From assembly GCA_022072165.1 (NCBI GenBank), contig JAJVIF010000002.1, forward strand, positions 302,221 to 366,220: DNA of 64,000 nucleotides. The letters are read 5' to 3'. Positions 24,220 through 32,826 of this stretch are shown here, piece by piece (within the stretch, counting starts at the first letter, position 1; each line of letters begins with the position of its first letter). Made by a program: the position numbers and the translations under genes. Origin of the DNA: a bacterium (GTDB lineage: Bacteria; JAJVIF01). Under the pieces are notes generated by a model. The model ran no database searches. It saw only the letters and a list, made by a program, of their open reading frames with translations, and was not told where the DNA came from.

Positions 24220-25260
24220 GTGCCCCCCCTCCTCGAAGCCAGCAACCTGGTGAAGCGGTTTCCTGGCGCGACCGACGCCGCGGTTGATGATGTCAGCCTG
24301 CGGGCGGAGACGGGGGAAATCGGGGTCCTCGTAGGGCCCTCCGGCTGCGGCAAGACCACGACGCTGCGACTGATCGCGGGCTTCGAGCATCCCGATGCCG
24401 GCAGTGTGAGATGTGATGGGAAGCTTCTGGATGGAGCCGGAGTCCATCTGCCGCCGGAGCAGCGGGGCATTGGGATCGTCTTTCAGGACTATGCCCTCTT
24501 TCCGCATCTGGATGTCCTTGGGAATGTGGCCTTCGGATTACGGCACGGATCCCGTCAGGAACGGGAGCAACGCGCCTTCGATGCGCTGCAGCAGGTGGGA
24601 CTCGGCGATGTCGCCCGACGTCGCCCCCATGATCTTTCCGGCGGACAGCAACAGCGAGTCGCCCTCGCCCGGGCTCTGGCTCCGGCCCCCCGAGTCCTGC
24701 TCATGGATGAGCCCTACTCCAATCTCGACACCGGCCTGCGTCAGCAGCTCCGGAGCCAACTCCGGCAGCTTGTGCAGGAGCGGGGGCTCGCGATTCTGCT
24801 TGTCACCCACGATCAGGAAGAAGCCCTGAGTCTCGCCGACTGGCTGGCGGTCATGGACCAGGGACGCATCCTGCAGATGGGGTCACCCCGGGAGGTCTAC
24901 ACCACCGCCGCGTCCCGCTTTGTCGCCCAGTTTCTGGGGGGAACCAATCTGCTGGAGGTCACCGCTGCAGGCACGGCGGCCGAGTCGGTGCTGGGGCCCC
25001 TCGCTCTGGCTAACCCCGCCACTGGTCGCTGCTGGGTCTCGGTTCGTCCGGAAGCCCTACGGCTAATGAGTCCGACAGGCTGCGTCGGGGAAGCCGTAGG
25101 GCAGGTACTGGACTCCACGTATCTCGGGTCGCATCAGTTGCTGGAAGTCCAGGTAGGTGAAACTCGGATCCTTGTCCGGCAGGAGTCCGCGGAAGTCTGG
25201 GCTCCGGGTGCGAGAGTCGCTATCGCTGCCCGGGGGGCCTGCACGGTGCTGCCGGATTAA
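24220..25260 (+). CDS. Ferric-iron ABC transporter ATPase (FbpC-like)
   Basis: 346 residues from a GTG with AGGAG six nt upstream (CCAGGAGCGACA). The CUT1/Fbp-type ATPase has Walker A GPSGCGKTTTLRLIAGFE, signature LSGGQQQRVALARAL, Walker B VLLMDEPYSNLD and switch LLVTHDQEEAL. The C-terminal ~110 residues form a TOBE-like regulatory domain (SVRPEALRLM, VGEAVGQVLDSTYLGSHQLLEV). It closes the three-gene iron-uptake operon with 18 nt between genes. Confidence 0.9.
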   Translation: MPPLLEASNLVKRFPGATDAAVDDVSLRAETGEIGVLVGPSGCGKTTTLRLIAGFEHPDAGSVRCDGKLLDGAGVHLPPEQRGIGIVFQDYALFPHLDVLGNVAFGLRHGSRQEREQRAFDALQQVGLGDVARRRPHDLSGGQQQRVALARALAPAPRVLLMDEPYSNLDTGLRQQLRSQLRQLVQERGLAILLVTHDQEEALSLADWLAVMDQGRILQMGSPREVYTTAASRFVAQFLGGTNLLEVTAAGTAAESVLGPLALANPATGRCWVSVRPEALRLMSPTGCVGEAVGQVLDSTYLGSHQLLEVQVGETRILVRQESAEVWAPGARVAIAARGACTVLPD

Positions 25261-25353
25261 CGATTGGGGCAATTGTTACGCCGTCGTTGACGCCTGTTAC
25301 ATTGCTGCAATCTGTTCGTAATCACCGTTCGGTATCTCTGATGGCGTTGTGGG

Positions 25354-25372
25354 TCTGTGCCGGTGGCACAGA
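25354..25372 (+). promoter_or_regulatory. Perfect hairpin in the leader of the prepilin-like gene
   Basis: TCTGTGCC (25354-25361) and GGCACAGA (25365-25372) pair perfectly around a 3-nt loop, about 34 nt before the ATG and ahead of AGGAG. It could act in RNA stability, or end the upstream iron operon transcript. No riboswitch class is recognised. Confidence 0.3.
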
Positions 25373-25405
25373 TCAGTGCCTGCCTGTCACAGGAGACCGT
25401 GCCCC

Positions 25406-26521
25406 ATGCCCGGACGCCCCCGGCCCGCCTTCACCCTGATCGAACTGCTGGTCGTGATCACCATCATCGGCATCCTCGCTGCCATCGCCCTCCCGAACTA
25501 TATCCGGGCGAAGGACAAGGCGAAGGAAGTACAAACCAAGAGTGCCATCAAGTCGCTCCAGGTCGCCATCGAGCGCTACCAGGTCGATCAGGAGGAGTAC
25601 CCCCTGTGGCTGCTGGGGGGCGATGTCGAGGGCTGGCGCTACTGGCATCAGCGCTTCGATGAAGCGACTCCGGTACGAGGTGTGCCCCAGAACGCCTGGG
25701 TCGATGATCCGCTGATCGTGGGGGGGTACATCGACTCCTATCCGGTTAATCCCTTTGTCGACAGTGGCTATGCCCTCATCGCTCAGACGGGGCGTCCCAC
25801 CGGACCGGGCGGCGACTACCAGGCCGGTGATGGGGATCCCCGCTTCGGCTTTCGGGGAACTACCATCGGGAATGGTGTCGAGTACCCGATGGTCTTCAGG
25901 AATTGGGACAGCAATCCGGCGCAGGGGATTGAAACCGAGCGGACCGTCCTCACGGTGACCAACAACAATCCGGGGAGCAAGGGCTTCGGGGTCCCGACCG
26001 ATGATCCCCGGGGGATGCACTACGCCATGGGGGGCCGCAAGGGTCGCAGCGGCGACAAGAGCGAGACCCTCACCACCCACTGGCCGGGGAACTTCTTCTA
26101 TCGCGGCTTCTCCGACCGGCCCTACCAGAACAAGGGCTGGGAGCGCCTCTATCCGACTACGTTTGCAGGCATGGAAGTGAACCGGTACATGCTTGGCGGC
26201 TACGGGGCCTACACCTCCCTGGGCGAAGATGTGATGCGCCTCGCGACCAAAGACGACAACGGCAACCAGATGTACTACCGCTCCCCGCCCCCCTGGAGCC
26301 CCTCGGATCGGGCATTGCGCCTCAACTACGATGTTGATCCCTCGGAATGGAAAGGGGGCCTGCCCGAGATGGCGGGCGGGGGGAGCCAGACCGAAGGGCC
26401 GATGTTCCCCTACGACCGGGATCCGGGGTTCCCCAATCAGTTCATCTATGGCGCGCCTGATGGCCACGAGGATGGCGTCATCATCGTGCTCACACCTGGC
26501 GAGGACGTGAAGGGGTACTAA
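25406..26521 (+). CDS. Prepilin-like protein with type IV N-terminal methylation motif
   Basis: 371 residues from ATG 25406 with AGGAGA upstream; an earlier in-frame start adds 19 residues that would displace the leader. The leader MPGRPRPA is followed by FTLIELLVVITIIGILAAIALP, the prepilin helix with Glu5. The -1 residue is Ala, not the usual Gly. A GspG-like stretch follows (AIKSLQVAIERYQVDQEEYP). The remaining 250 residues are a Gly/Asp/Pro-rich domain much longer than in GspG. No assembly ATPase, peptidase or secretin gene is nearby, so it is an orphan substrate of a pilus or type II secretion machine encoded elsewhere. Confidence 0.88.
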   Translation: MPGRPRPAFTLIELLVVITIIGILAAIALPNYIRAKDKAKEVQTKSAIKSLQVAIERYQVDQEEYPLWLLGGDVEGWRYWHQRFDEATPVRGVPQNAWVDDPLIVGGYIDSYPVNPFVDSGYALIAQTGRPTGPGGDYQAGDGDPRFGFRGTTIGNGVEYPMVFRNWDSNPAQGIETERTVLTVTNNNPGSKGFGVPTDDPRGMHYAMGGRKGRSGDKSETLTTHWPGNFFYRGFSDRPYQNKGWERLYPTTFAGMEVNRYMLGGYGAYTSLGEDVMRLATKDDNGNQMYYRSPPPWSPSDRALRLNYDVDPSEWKGGLPEMAGGGSQTEGPMFPYDRDPGFPNQFIYGAPDGHEDGVIIVLTPGEDVKGY

Positions 26522-26606
26522 GCTGGTTCAGCCGGGGTCAGCGGGTCCGCTTCCGAGCGCTCCCCTGTACAATCCTGCTGTTCGCACGTTACGCAAGGAG
26601 CCCGGC

Positions 26607-27119
26607 ATGTCCACCACCATTTCCCAGACCAAGCAGGCCGACCAGACCAAGGGCAAGGTCATCATCGATGGCTCCATGTGGCGGCCCCTGAAGCAGATCC
26701 CCGATGAGCGCGGACGCCTCATGGAGATCATGCGTCGCGACTGGGAGGGCTTCTTCACGGAGTTCGGCCAGTGCTACCTGACCACAGGCTACCCCGGCGT
26801 GGTGAAAGCCTGGCACTACCACCGGCATCAGGATGACCACTTCTGTGTGGTCCACGGCATGATGAAAGTGGTGCTCTATGACGACCGGGAAGGATCGCCC
26901 ACCCGGGGCGTCATCAATGAGTGGATCATGGGTCCCCTGAATCCGGGGGTCCTCAAGATTCCCCGCCTCGTCTTCCACGGTTTCAAGACCGTCAGCGAGC
27001 ACGAAGCCCTGCTGATCAACCTGCCGACCAACACCTACAACTACGCTGACCCCGACGAGTACCGGACCCACCCCCACACCGGCGAAGTCCCCTACGACTG
27101 GTCGCGCAAAGACGGGTAA
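26607..27119 (+). CDS. dTDP-4-dehydrorhamnose 3,5-epimerase-like cupin
   Basis: 170 residues, ATG with AAGGAG eight nt upstream. The RmlC-like pattern is clear: IPDERGRLMEIMRRD, YPGVVKAWHYHRHQDDHFCVVHG (the His is in the position of the catalytic His of RmlC), MKVVLYDDRE, then IPRLVFHGFKTVSE. RmlC epimerises a dTDP-4-keto sugar on the way to dTDP-rhamnose or other deoxysugars. It is shorter than typical RmlC (about 180), and no rmlABD genes are adjacent, so the exact sugar is unknown. A GC hairpin follows. Confidence 0.82.
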   Translation: MSTTISQTKQADQTKGKVIIDGSMWRPLKQIPDERGRLMEIMRRDWEGFFTEFGQCYLTTGYPGVVKAWHYHRHQDDHFCVVHGMMKVVLYDDREGSPTRGVINEWIMGPLNPGVLKIPRLVFHGFKTVSEHEALLINLPTNTYNYADPDEYRTHPHTGEVPYDWSRKDG

Positions 27120-27142
27120 CCCCGCTCCTGACGCTGACGTTT

Positions 27143-27167
27143 CGCCCCCTGAAATGGCGGGGGGGCG
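27143..27167 (+). terminator. GC-rich hairpin after the epimerase gene
   Basis: CGCCCCC (27143-27149) pairs with GGGGGCG (27161-27167) around an 11-nt loop, 23 nt after the stop. It has no T-tract. It belongs to a set of similar intergenic hairpins in this window. Confidence 0.4.
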
Positions 27168-27284
27168 TGGTATCCTCCGTGGCAGGCGTGCCGGACTCCC
27201 GCGTTTGCCGCAGGCTCCTGCCAGAGTCGCATGCGGGATCACATACTGCCTGTCCATCAGTAGTGCAGGGAAGGACCACCACCG

Positions 27285-28232
27285 ATGAGTGACAACCGCT
27301 TCACCTGGGTGAACGGACGGATGATGCCCAAGGACCAGGCGGCGATCTCGCCGTTTGATCACGGTTTTCTTTATGGTGATGGCTGCTTCGAGGGGATCCG
27401 GATCTACAACCACCGGATTTTCAAATTCGACGAGCACATCGACCGGCTCTATGACTCCGCGAAGGTCATGCTCATCGACATTGACTCCCGCATTTCCCGG
27501 GCGGACCTCGAGACCGCGATTTTCGAAAGCATCCACGCGAATGAGATCTACGACCGGGGCTACATCCGCCTGGTCGCGACCCGCGGAGCGGGCGACCTCG
27601 GTATCAATCCCCGTAAATGCACCGAACCCCCGACCGTGGTGATCATCGTCGACACCCTGAGCATCTATCCCCAGGAAGACTACGACAAGGGGATTCGGGT
27701 CATCATCTGCTCGACCCGCAAACTGAGCCGCAATGGCTACAAGGCCCGGGTGAAGAGCCTCAACTACCTGAACAACATCTACGGCATCATCGAGGCAAAC
27801 CGGGTCGGCGCCAAAGAAGGGATCATGCTCACCGACGAGGGCTATGTCGCCGAAGCCACGGTGGACAATGTCTTCATCCTTCGCAAAGGGGTGCTGAAGA
27901 CCCCGCCCTGCGTGGTCGGTGCCCTCGATGGCATCACCCGCCAGACTGTCATCGAACTGGCACGGCAGCACGGCGTGGATGTGCGCGAAGAAATGATGAC
28001 GCCCTACGATCTTTACACCGCCGATGAGATGTTTCTCACCGGCACCGGGGCCGAACTGATCCCGGTGACGATGGTCGACGATGTCACCATCGGTCACGGC
28101 CGTCCAGGAGCCAAAACCCAGGAAATCCTCGGCTGGTTCCGGGAATACGCCAACGCCAACGGTCGGGACATCCCCTCCAAAGAGGCGCTGCAGAACGGCA
28201 CCATGATGTCCGCGACGGCGCAGCGGACGTAA
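27285..28232 (+). CDS. ilvE: Branched-chain amino acid aminotransferase
   Basis: 315 residues, a fold-type IV PLP aminotransferase moving the amino group between Leu/Ile/Val and 2-oxoglutarate. Motifs: YGDGCFEGIRIYNHRIFKFDEH, the PLP Lys in RVKSLNYLNN (K157), EGIMLTDEGYVAEATVDNVF, GITRQTVIELA and LTGTGAELIPV. The ATG at 27285 has GGAAGGA about ten nt upstream. D-amino-acid transaminases share the fold, but the GxxxFEGIR and GTGAEL signatures favour the branched-chain enzyme. Confidence 0.92.
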   Translation: MSDNRFTWVNGRMMPKDQAAISPFDHGFLYGDGCFEGIRIYNHRIFKFDEHIDRLYDSAKVMLIDIDSRISRADLETAIFESIHANEIYDRGYIRLVATRGAGDLGINPRKCTEPPTVVIIVDTLSIYPQEDYDKGIRVIICSTRKLSRNGYKARVKSLNYLNNIYGIIEANRVGAKEGIMLTDEGYVAEATVDNVFILRKGVLKTPPCVVGALDGITRQTVIELARQHGVDVREEMMTPYDLYTADEMFLTGTGAELIPVTMVDDVTIGHGRPGAKTQEILGWFREYANANGRDIPSKEALQNGTMMSATAQRT

Positions 28233-28412
28233 ACGACTGACCCACACCCGCCCCCGGACTCCCGGGAGCATTGACGGAGCACCCGTGCGGGGGCCGCTCC
28301 GATGAAGCAGGGCCGGATCGCCCCGCTTCGTGACACGAGCAGGTCCAGGCTGGACAAATACGGACTTGACAACCACGGACCTGCGCCAGGGGTCCGTCCG
28401 GAGGTAGCTGCC

Positions 28413-29387
28413 ATGTGGGAAAAGTTCACGCCCGGAGCCCTCGACATCATCCGGACCGCCACCCGCGAAGCCCGCCTTTCCGGCCAGCCCGCCGTCGATA
28501 CCAGCCATCTTCTCTTTTCCATGATGCGCCAGAAGGGCGATGCGGTCCGGGCCGCCCAGGTGCTGCGGGACTTTGATCTCCGCCCCGAAGAGGTCTACTC
28601 AGAGCTCATCGCCGCCCATCTGCAGTCACCGACTGATGGCAAACTGCCACTCGCGCCCGAAGCAGAAAGTGTCCTGCGTAACGCGCTGCAGACCGCCAAA
28701 GAAGAACAGTTCCCCCGCATCGGTGGCGACCAGCTTCTGCTGGGACTGCTGCGGACTCCCGAAGCGGTCGCGACCCGCTATCTCTCGACCCGGGGTATCA
28801 CCCCCGAGACCGCCCAGCTCAAGCTGATCGAACTGGCCCTTCTGGAAGACATCGATTTCCATCTGGGGCAAACCCGGGATCAGTACACCCCGCTGGCGCG
28901 TCGCGCCACCCGGTCCCTGCGTCGTAGCATTCTGCAGGGGGTGAAGCAGGCGCTGGAATCAAAAGCCGGTGTCATGCTGCCATCCCATGTCCTCTCTGGG
29001 GCCCTGTTAGGGGATAACGAACTCACTGCGCAGTTGCGGACTCTCGATTTCCCCAATGAAATCCTGTATCGCAATCTCACCATCAACCCACCGGAAGATT
29101 GCACACCTGCCGCCCCCTCCCCGGCGACGCTTCCCCCAGCGCCAGCACTGATCGCTCTCATCCAGGAGATGGAACAGGAAGCCCAGAGCCTCGGCGATCC
29201 ACAGTTGTCCACCATCCATCTGCTCCTGGCGATTCTCCACCGATCAAAAGACCCGCTGCACGATGCCATGATGGCGCTGAGTCAGTCTGGGGATGTCAAC
29301 ATGCACAGCATGGGGTATCTCCAGAGCCTGTGCTACGACCGGATCCGGGAACGGATCATTGAGCAGCGGAGTAGTCGCGCCGAATAG
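28413..29387 (+). CDS. Tandem Clp-N-domain protein without ATPase domains
   Basis: 324 residues from ATG 28413, with GGAGGT seven nt upstream. It begins MWEKFTPGALDIIRTATREA, nearly like ClpC ([20 protein letters not shown], encoded at 35313). Four Clp-N-like repeats can be seen at about 1-70, 78-145, 160-230 and 245-305, each with an [ST]xHLLxxLL-type core (DTSHLLFSMM, GGDQLLLGLL, PSHVLSGALL, STIHLLLAIL). No Walker motif is present. Such ATPase-free N-domain proteins could act as adaptors, substrate holders or competitors for the ClpC N-domain, as ClpT does in plastids; that is inference. The last 32 nt overlap the convergent wzz-like gene. Confidence 0.85.
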   Translation: MWEKFTPGALDIIRTATREARLSGQPAVDTSHLLFSMMRQKGDAVRAAQVLRDFDLRPEEVYSELIAAHLQSPTDGKLPLAPEAESVLRNALQTAKEEQFPRIGGDQLLLGLLRTPEAVATRYLSTRGITPETAQLKLIELALLEDIDFHLGQTRDQYTPLARRATRSLRRSILQGVKQALESKAGVMLPSHVLSGALLGDNELTAQLRTLDFPNEILYRNLTINPPEDCTPAAPSPATLPPAPALIALIQEMEQEAQSLGDPQLSTIHLLLAILHRSKDPLHDAMMALSQSGDVNMHSMGYLQSLCYDRIRERIIEQRSSRAE

Positions 29388-30840
29388 CACCCGTGGGGAC
29401 TTCGGGGGCCAGGAGGCGATCACGGAAGGCGAGCCAGCCTCCCGCCGCCAGTGTCCCCAGGAAGTACAGCGCCAGTCCGAGCACCACCAGATTAGGCTCG
29501 GTCGGTTTGCCTGACGCCAGGGCATCCTCGAACGGAATCAATGACTGTTCCTTCTTCGCGACCATGCTGCGCGCCATATCCTCCAGGTCTCGCATCCGCC
29601 CCAAGAGCGCGCTGTTGATGCGCCGTTGCCGTAGCAGCGTCAGCAAATCCAGTTCCCACCGGGGATAGTTCCCAAGCGTGGCTTCCAGCGCTGCCGCTGC
29701 TTCCGCATAGACTTCACTCCGTGCGTGTGCAGCCACTGATTCAAGCAGATACTTCCCCGCCTCGACCTGGTTGTTCTGCACCAATAAATCGACAATCGCC
29801 TGCCGGACCTGTCGGATTTCTTCCGACCGCCCCGCCACCGCCGGATGCGCCTCGGTGTAGCGCAGCAGGTCCCGCTCCTGGGCCATGTACAACGTCGCCA
29901 GGTCTTCCCGCAGCCGTGAGAGCGTGGGATCGCGATAGATGAGATCGCTCGCCGCCGGACGATCCAGCGCCGGATCGGCCCCCAGGTCCATCAACGACAA
30001 CTGTCGGCGCATCTCCAGGGCGGCATCGGCCCGGTCGACCAGGAGCGCGACGTAGGTGTCCGCCGCCTGCGCGAGGGCCTCCTGACGCGCCTGGCGTTCC
30101 CGGAGTCCCAGCAGTTCGGTGTACTTCGCCGGCAGGTACTTCGTTGGCGCGATGAGGGATTCCTCGGCCTGATACGCCGCGATGCGCGCATCAAGCTGCG
30201 CCAACTCCTGCTCCAGGTCCTGCACCCGACTGGTTAGCCGCCCGAGGGTCACCGTGTCTTTCTCATCCAGCATGGCATCTACCGACTCCCGCAACAGGTC
30301 GCGGTAAGCCAGCGCCATACGCTCAGCGACCCTGGGATCGGAAGCCGTGAAGGCGATGGTGAGGAGTTGTGAGTCCTCATCGACATCCACTTTCAGGTCC
30401 TCCATGACCCTGGCGGCCAGGAGGTCCGGCGGCTCGGCTGCTACCCCCAGTGCCTCAGCAGCACTGGCGCGTGCGACTGCTTCCAGCTGCGTGGAGCGCG
30501 AGTACAAAAACGGACGAAAGTCGTAGGCATCGAAGGCGAGCTGGTCGAGGAGAAAGTAGAACGTGGTTTCCCGCCAGAGGCTCAGCGATGCTCCCTGGCC
30601 GCCAGCCAGTTCCTTCGCCAGTTCGTTCCAGTCGTCGCTCCCCGCCTTCGCTTCCCAGGTCGGGAGCTTGCTGGTCTTGAACCCCGCCCAGGGGAGTCGA
30701 TCTTTTTTGATGAGGAGCGTAGTGGTGGCGGTGTACCGCTTTGGCGCGACGAGAGCAACCATCACCAACGACGCCGCCAGCACCAGCCACCAGCGGAGGA
30801 GCGCAGGCCACCAGGAGTGGGTTGTCAGGGCAGTCACCAC
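29356..30840 (-). CDS. Wzz/GumC-type polysaccharide chain-length protein
   Basis: 494 residues from a GTG at 30838-30840. A TM helix near residues 14-32 (WWLVLAASLVMVALVAP) leads into the Wzz strand (KRYTATTTLLIKKDR); a long periplasmic coiled-coil region follows (about 190-420), then a second TM near 455-475 after the Pro-rich PTEPN, the usual Wzz ending. It lacks a fused C-terminal tyrosine kinase. These proteins set length and export of O-antigen, capsule or exopolysaccharide. No glycosyltransferase or polymerase is adjacent. The upstream YkgJ-type gene ends 18 nt away. Confidence 0.82.
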   Translation of the reverse strand: MVTALTTHSWWPALLRWWLVLAASLVMVALVAPKRYTATTTLLIKKDRLPWAGFKTSKLPTWEAKAGSDDWNELAKELAGGQGASLSLWRETTFYFLLDQLAFDAYDFRPFLYSRSTQLEAVARASAAEALGVAAEPPDLLAARVMEDLKVDVDEDSQLLTIAFTASDPRVAERMALAYRDLLRESVDAMLDEKDTVTLGRLTSRVQDLEQELAQLDARIAAYQAEESLIAPTKYLPAKYTELLGLRERQARQEALAQAADTYVALLVDRADAALEMRRQLSLMDLGADPALDRPAASDLIYRDPTLSRLREDLATLYMAQERDLLRYTEAHPAVAGRSEEIRQVRQAIVDLLVQNNQVEAGKYLLESVAAHARSEVYAEAAAALEATLGNYPRWELDLLTLLRQRRINSALLGRMRDLEDMARSMVAKKEQSLIPFEDALASGKPTEPNLVVLGLALYFLGTLAAGGWLAFRDRLLAPEVPTGAIRRDYSAAQ

Positions 30841-30858
30841 CCGGAGGATAGCAAGCCG

Positions 30859-31293
30859 CTACACCTGATCAGACCAGTCGCGCTCACGGGCCTTCCAGGC
30901 GGCATCCACCAGTCGCCAGGCCGCCCGGACCCGGGTCCGCAGCCACTGCAGAGGCGGCATCTTGCGGGGATCGATCCCCTCCTCCACTGCGGTCATTCCC
31001 AGTCGGAACGCATCCTCCCGACTCAGGCAGCCCCAGGTCCGGCAGACATAAGGCCGTCGCGCATAGATGGAGCAGCGATCGGTCGCCTCATCCAGATATT
31101 GACAACTCCCCGACGCCTGCCGGGCGATCACTGGTGAGGGCTGACCATCGATGGCTGCGAGGGTCGCGTCGCCGGCGGCGATGATCGACCGGTCCCAGGC
31201 GTAGCGCGGGTCCAGCGGAATCACCGACACCCGGCAACAAAGCGCCCGACAGGCAGCACACTCCGGGACTCGCAGGGTCGGGACGTTGGTCAT
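30859..31293 (-). CDS. YkgJ-family Cys-cluster protein (zinc/iron chelating)
   Basis: 144 residues. The family signature CAACRALCC (CxxCxxxCC) opens the protein, followed by CQYLDEATDRCSIYARRPYVCRTWGC. These Cys are thought to hold a zinc ion or an Fe-S cluster; the biochemical role is unknown. It is transcribed towards the Wzz-type gene with 18 nt between, so probably in one operon. Confidence 0.85.
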   Translation of the reverse strand: MTNVPTLRVPECAACRALCCRVSVIPLDPRYAWDRSIIAAGDATLAAIDGQPSPVIARQASGSCQYLDEATDRCSIYARRPYVCRTWGCLSREDAFRLGMTAVEEGIDPRKMPPLQWLRTRVRAAWRLVDAAWKARERDWSDQV

Positions 31294-31355
31294 AGCGGCA
31301 GTGTAAGTAGAATGCCGACGTTCTTCATCTCGCTCGCATCGTGCAGGAGCTGCCC

Positions 31356-31757
31356 ATGTCCTCGTCTTCCCGGGATGTCATCACCGCCCTCTATACCGCG
31401 TTTGCTGCCCAGGACCTCCCCGGCATTCTGGCGCTGCTCCATCCCGAGGTGGAGTGGGTGTTTCATGTAGCAAATCCGCCTGCTGGACCAGGGGGTGTGC
31501 GTCGGGGGCATGTGGGCGCGACCGAGTTCTTCCAGGAAGTTGGCATGGCCGAAGAGATCCACGAGTTTGTCATTGATCTGATGGCCGTCGATGGGGAAGA
31601 GGTGGCGGTGCGTGGGCATGAGCGAGTGACTCATCGGGGGACTGGCAAGAGCTGGGGATGCCCCTGGGTCCACTGGTGGACGGTCCGCGATGGCCTGGTG
31701 GTGAAGTACGAAGGCTTCATCGACTCGGCGAAAGTCGAAGCGGCATACACCCCCTAG
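31356..31757 (+). CDS. SnoaL/NTF2-like protein
   Basis: 133 residues from ATG 31356, with AGGAG seven nt upstream (the in-frame GTG at 31341 overlaps that site). Pattern: DVITALYTAFAAQDLPGILALLHPEVEWVF at the start, RRGHVGATEFFQEVG, then alternating strands ending WVHWWTVRDGLVVKYEGFID. This is the cone-shaped NTF2 fold of SnoaL-like ketosteroid isomerase relatives. Catalytic assignment is not possible. It lies 18 nt before the Nmad3-like gene. Confidence 0.82.
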   Translation: MSSSSRDVITALYTAFAAQDLPGILALLHPEVEWVFHVANPPAGPGGVRRGHVGATEFFQEVGMAEEIHEFVIDLMAVDGEEVAVRGHERVTHRGTGKSWGCPWVHWWTVRDGLVVKYEGFIDSAKVEAAYTP

Positions 31758-31775
31758 CCACCAGCCCGTACCCTG

Positions 31776-32615
31776 ATGCGCATCAGCTTTTCCCGGAAGG
31801 GCTTCGACTCCGCTGCAGGTGGGGTGCCGAGCCCCATGTTGGATGGCCGTCCGGTCTCGTTGCCGATCCCGGCCAACGGGACTCCCAGCGTCACGCGCTA
31901 TGGTGACCTGCAGGGCGACTACGCGACACTGGTCACCGACCTGACACGCGGCAGACTCACCGGGGCAGACTATTGCCACTGCGATCCGGACCTCATCGCC
32001 GGGCTCCTGCCGCGTCAGGCAGACTGGCGCGGCGCGCTGGGAACTGACAAGATCGCCCTGAGCCATCTGCGGAATCAGCAGTTCGGTCCCGGCGACCTCT
32101 TTCTCTTCTTCGGGCTTTTTCAGCCAGTCATGCGTAGCAGGGATGGTTATGTCTTCGCTGGTCCCCGGGAGCATCGGTTGTGGGGCTGGCTCCAGGTCGG
32201 CGAGGACATCGATCTGGGTCCCGATGGGTCGCACGCAGTCCGGCAGTACCCCTGGCTGGAGACTCATCCCCACACCCGCGCTGGCTGGCAGCATCCCAAT
32301 GGCATCTTTCTCGCGACTCCACGGCTCACCCTCCCTGGCCTGACTCATCTCCCCGGATGGGGGACCTTCGCCATGGGACTCCCACTTACGGCCCCCGACG
32401 CGCAGGTTTCGACCTGGCAGGTCCCCGCCTGGCTGCATCCTGGCCAGGGCGGCACGGGGCTTACGTATCACGACCAGGCAAGCCGCTGGCTGGAGCCCGG
32501 ACGACTCCGTGTCGCAGGGCGAGGACAGGAGTTTGTGGCCGATGTCGGGGATCGGAGCGATTTCCTCGACTGGCTGCACTGGCTCTTCGCGACCGCGGTT
32601 CCTGAGATCCCCTGA
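31776..32615 (+). CDS. Nmad3-like protein (nucleotide modification associated domain 3)
   Basis: 279 residues beginning MRISFSRKGFDSAAGGVPSP, then LPIP, which I recognise as the opening of the Nmad3 family, proposed from comparative genomics to take part in DNA base hypermodification. Other marks: DYCHCDPDL, GDLFLFFGLF and HPHTRAGWQHPNGIFLATPRLTL with several His and Trp. It is the size of a single domain. It follows an NTF2-like gene by 18 nt; no thymidylate synthase-like or other modification gene is adjacent. A strong hairpin lies 7 nt after the stop. The family call is from memory of the N-terminal motif. Confidence 0.6.
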   Translation: MRISFSRKGFDSAAGGVPSPMLDGRPVSLPIPANGTPSVTRYGDLQGDYATLVTDLTRGRLTGADYCHCDPDLIAGLLPRQADWRGALGTDKIALSHLRNQQFGPGDLFLFFGLFQPVMRSRDGYVFAGPREHRLWGWLQVGEDIDLGPDGSHAVRQYPWLETHPHTRAGWQHPNGIFLATPRLTLPGLTHLPGWGTFAMGLPLTAPDAQVSTWQVPAWLHPGQGGTGLTYHDQASRWLEPGRLRVAGRGQEFVADVGDRSDFLDWLHWLFATAVPEIP

Positions 32616-32622
32616 AACAACT

Positions 32623-32652
32623 CACCCCCCGGACCATTGGATCCGGGGGGTG
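32623..32652. terminator. 11-bp hairpin between convergent Nmad3-like gene and clpC
   Basis: CACCCCCCGGA (32623-32633) and TCCGGGGGGTG (32642-32652) form a perfect 11-bp stem with an 8-nt loop. It lies 7 nt beyond the + strand stop; clpC ends at 32827 on the other strand. Neither side has a clear T-tract. Confidence 0.55.
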
Positions 32653-32826
32653 CAGCGAAGCTGATGAAACCGATCGGCGCACCAGGCGCTCGTGTCACAT
32701 CATGCGGTCGCTGGCGCCTCCAGGGACGGGAGCTTGCCCCGTCGAAACTGCTGGAGGTGCATCCGACCTCGTTCGCGGCGATCCAGCCGAGCGTACCGGC
32801 GACCGTGCGAACACGTCGGGGGAGCT

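Noticed and set aside
26589-28508. 639-codon minus-strand open frame across the epimerase and aminotransferase genes
   Set aside because: It spans two clearly recognised + strand genes and the gap between them.
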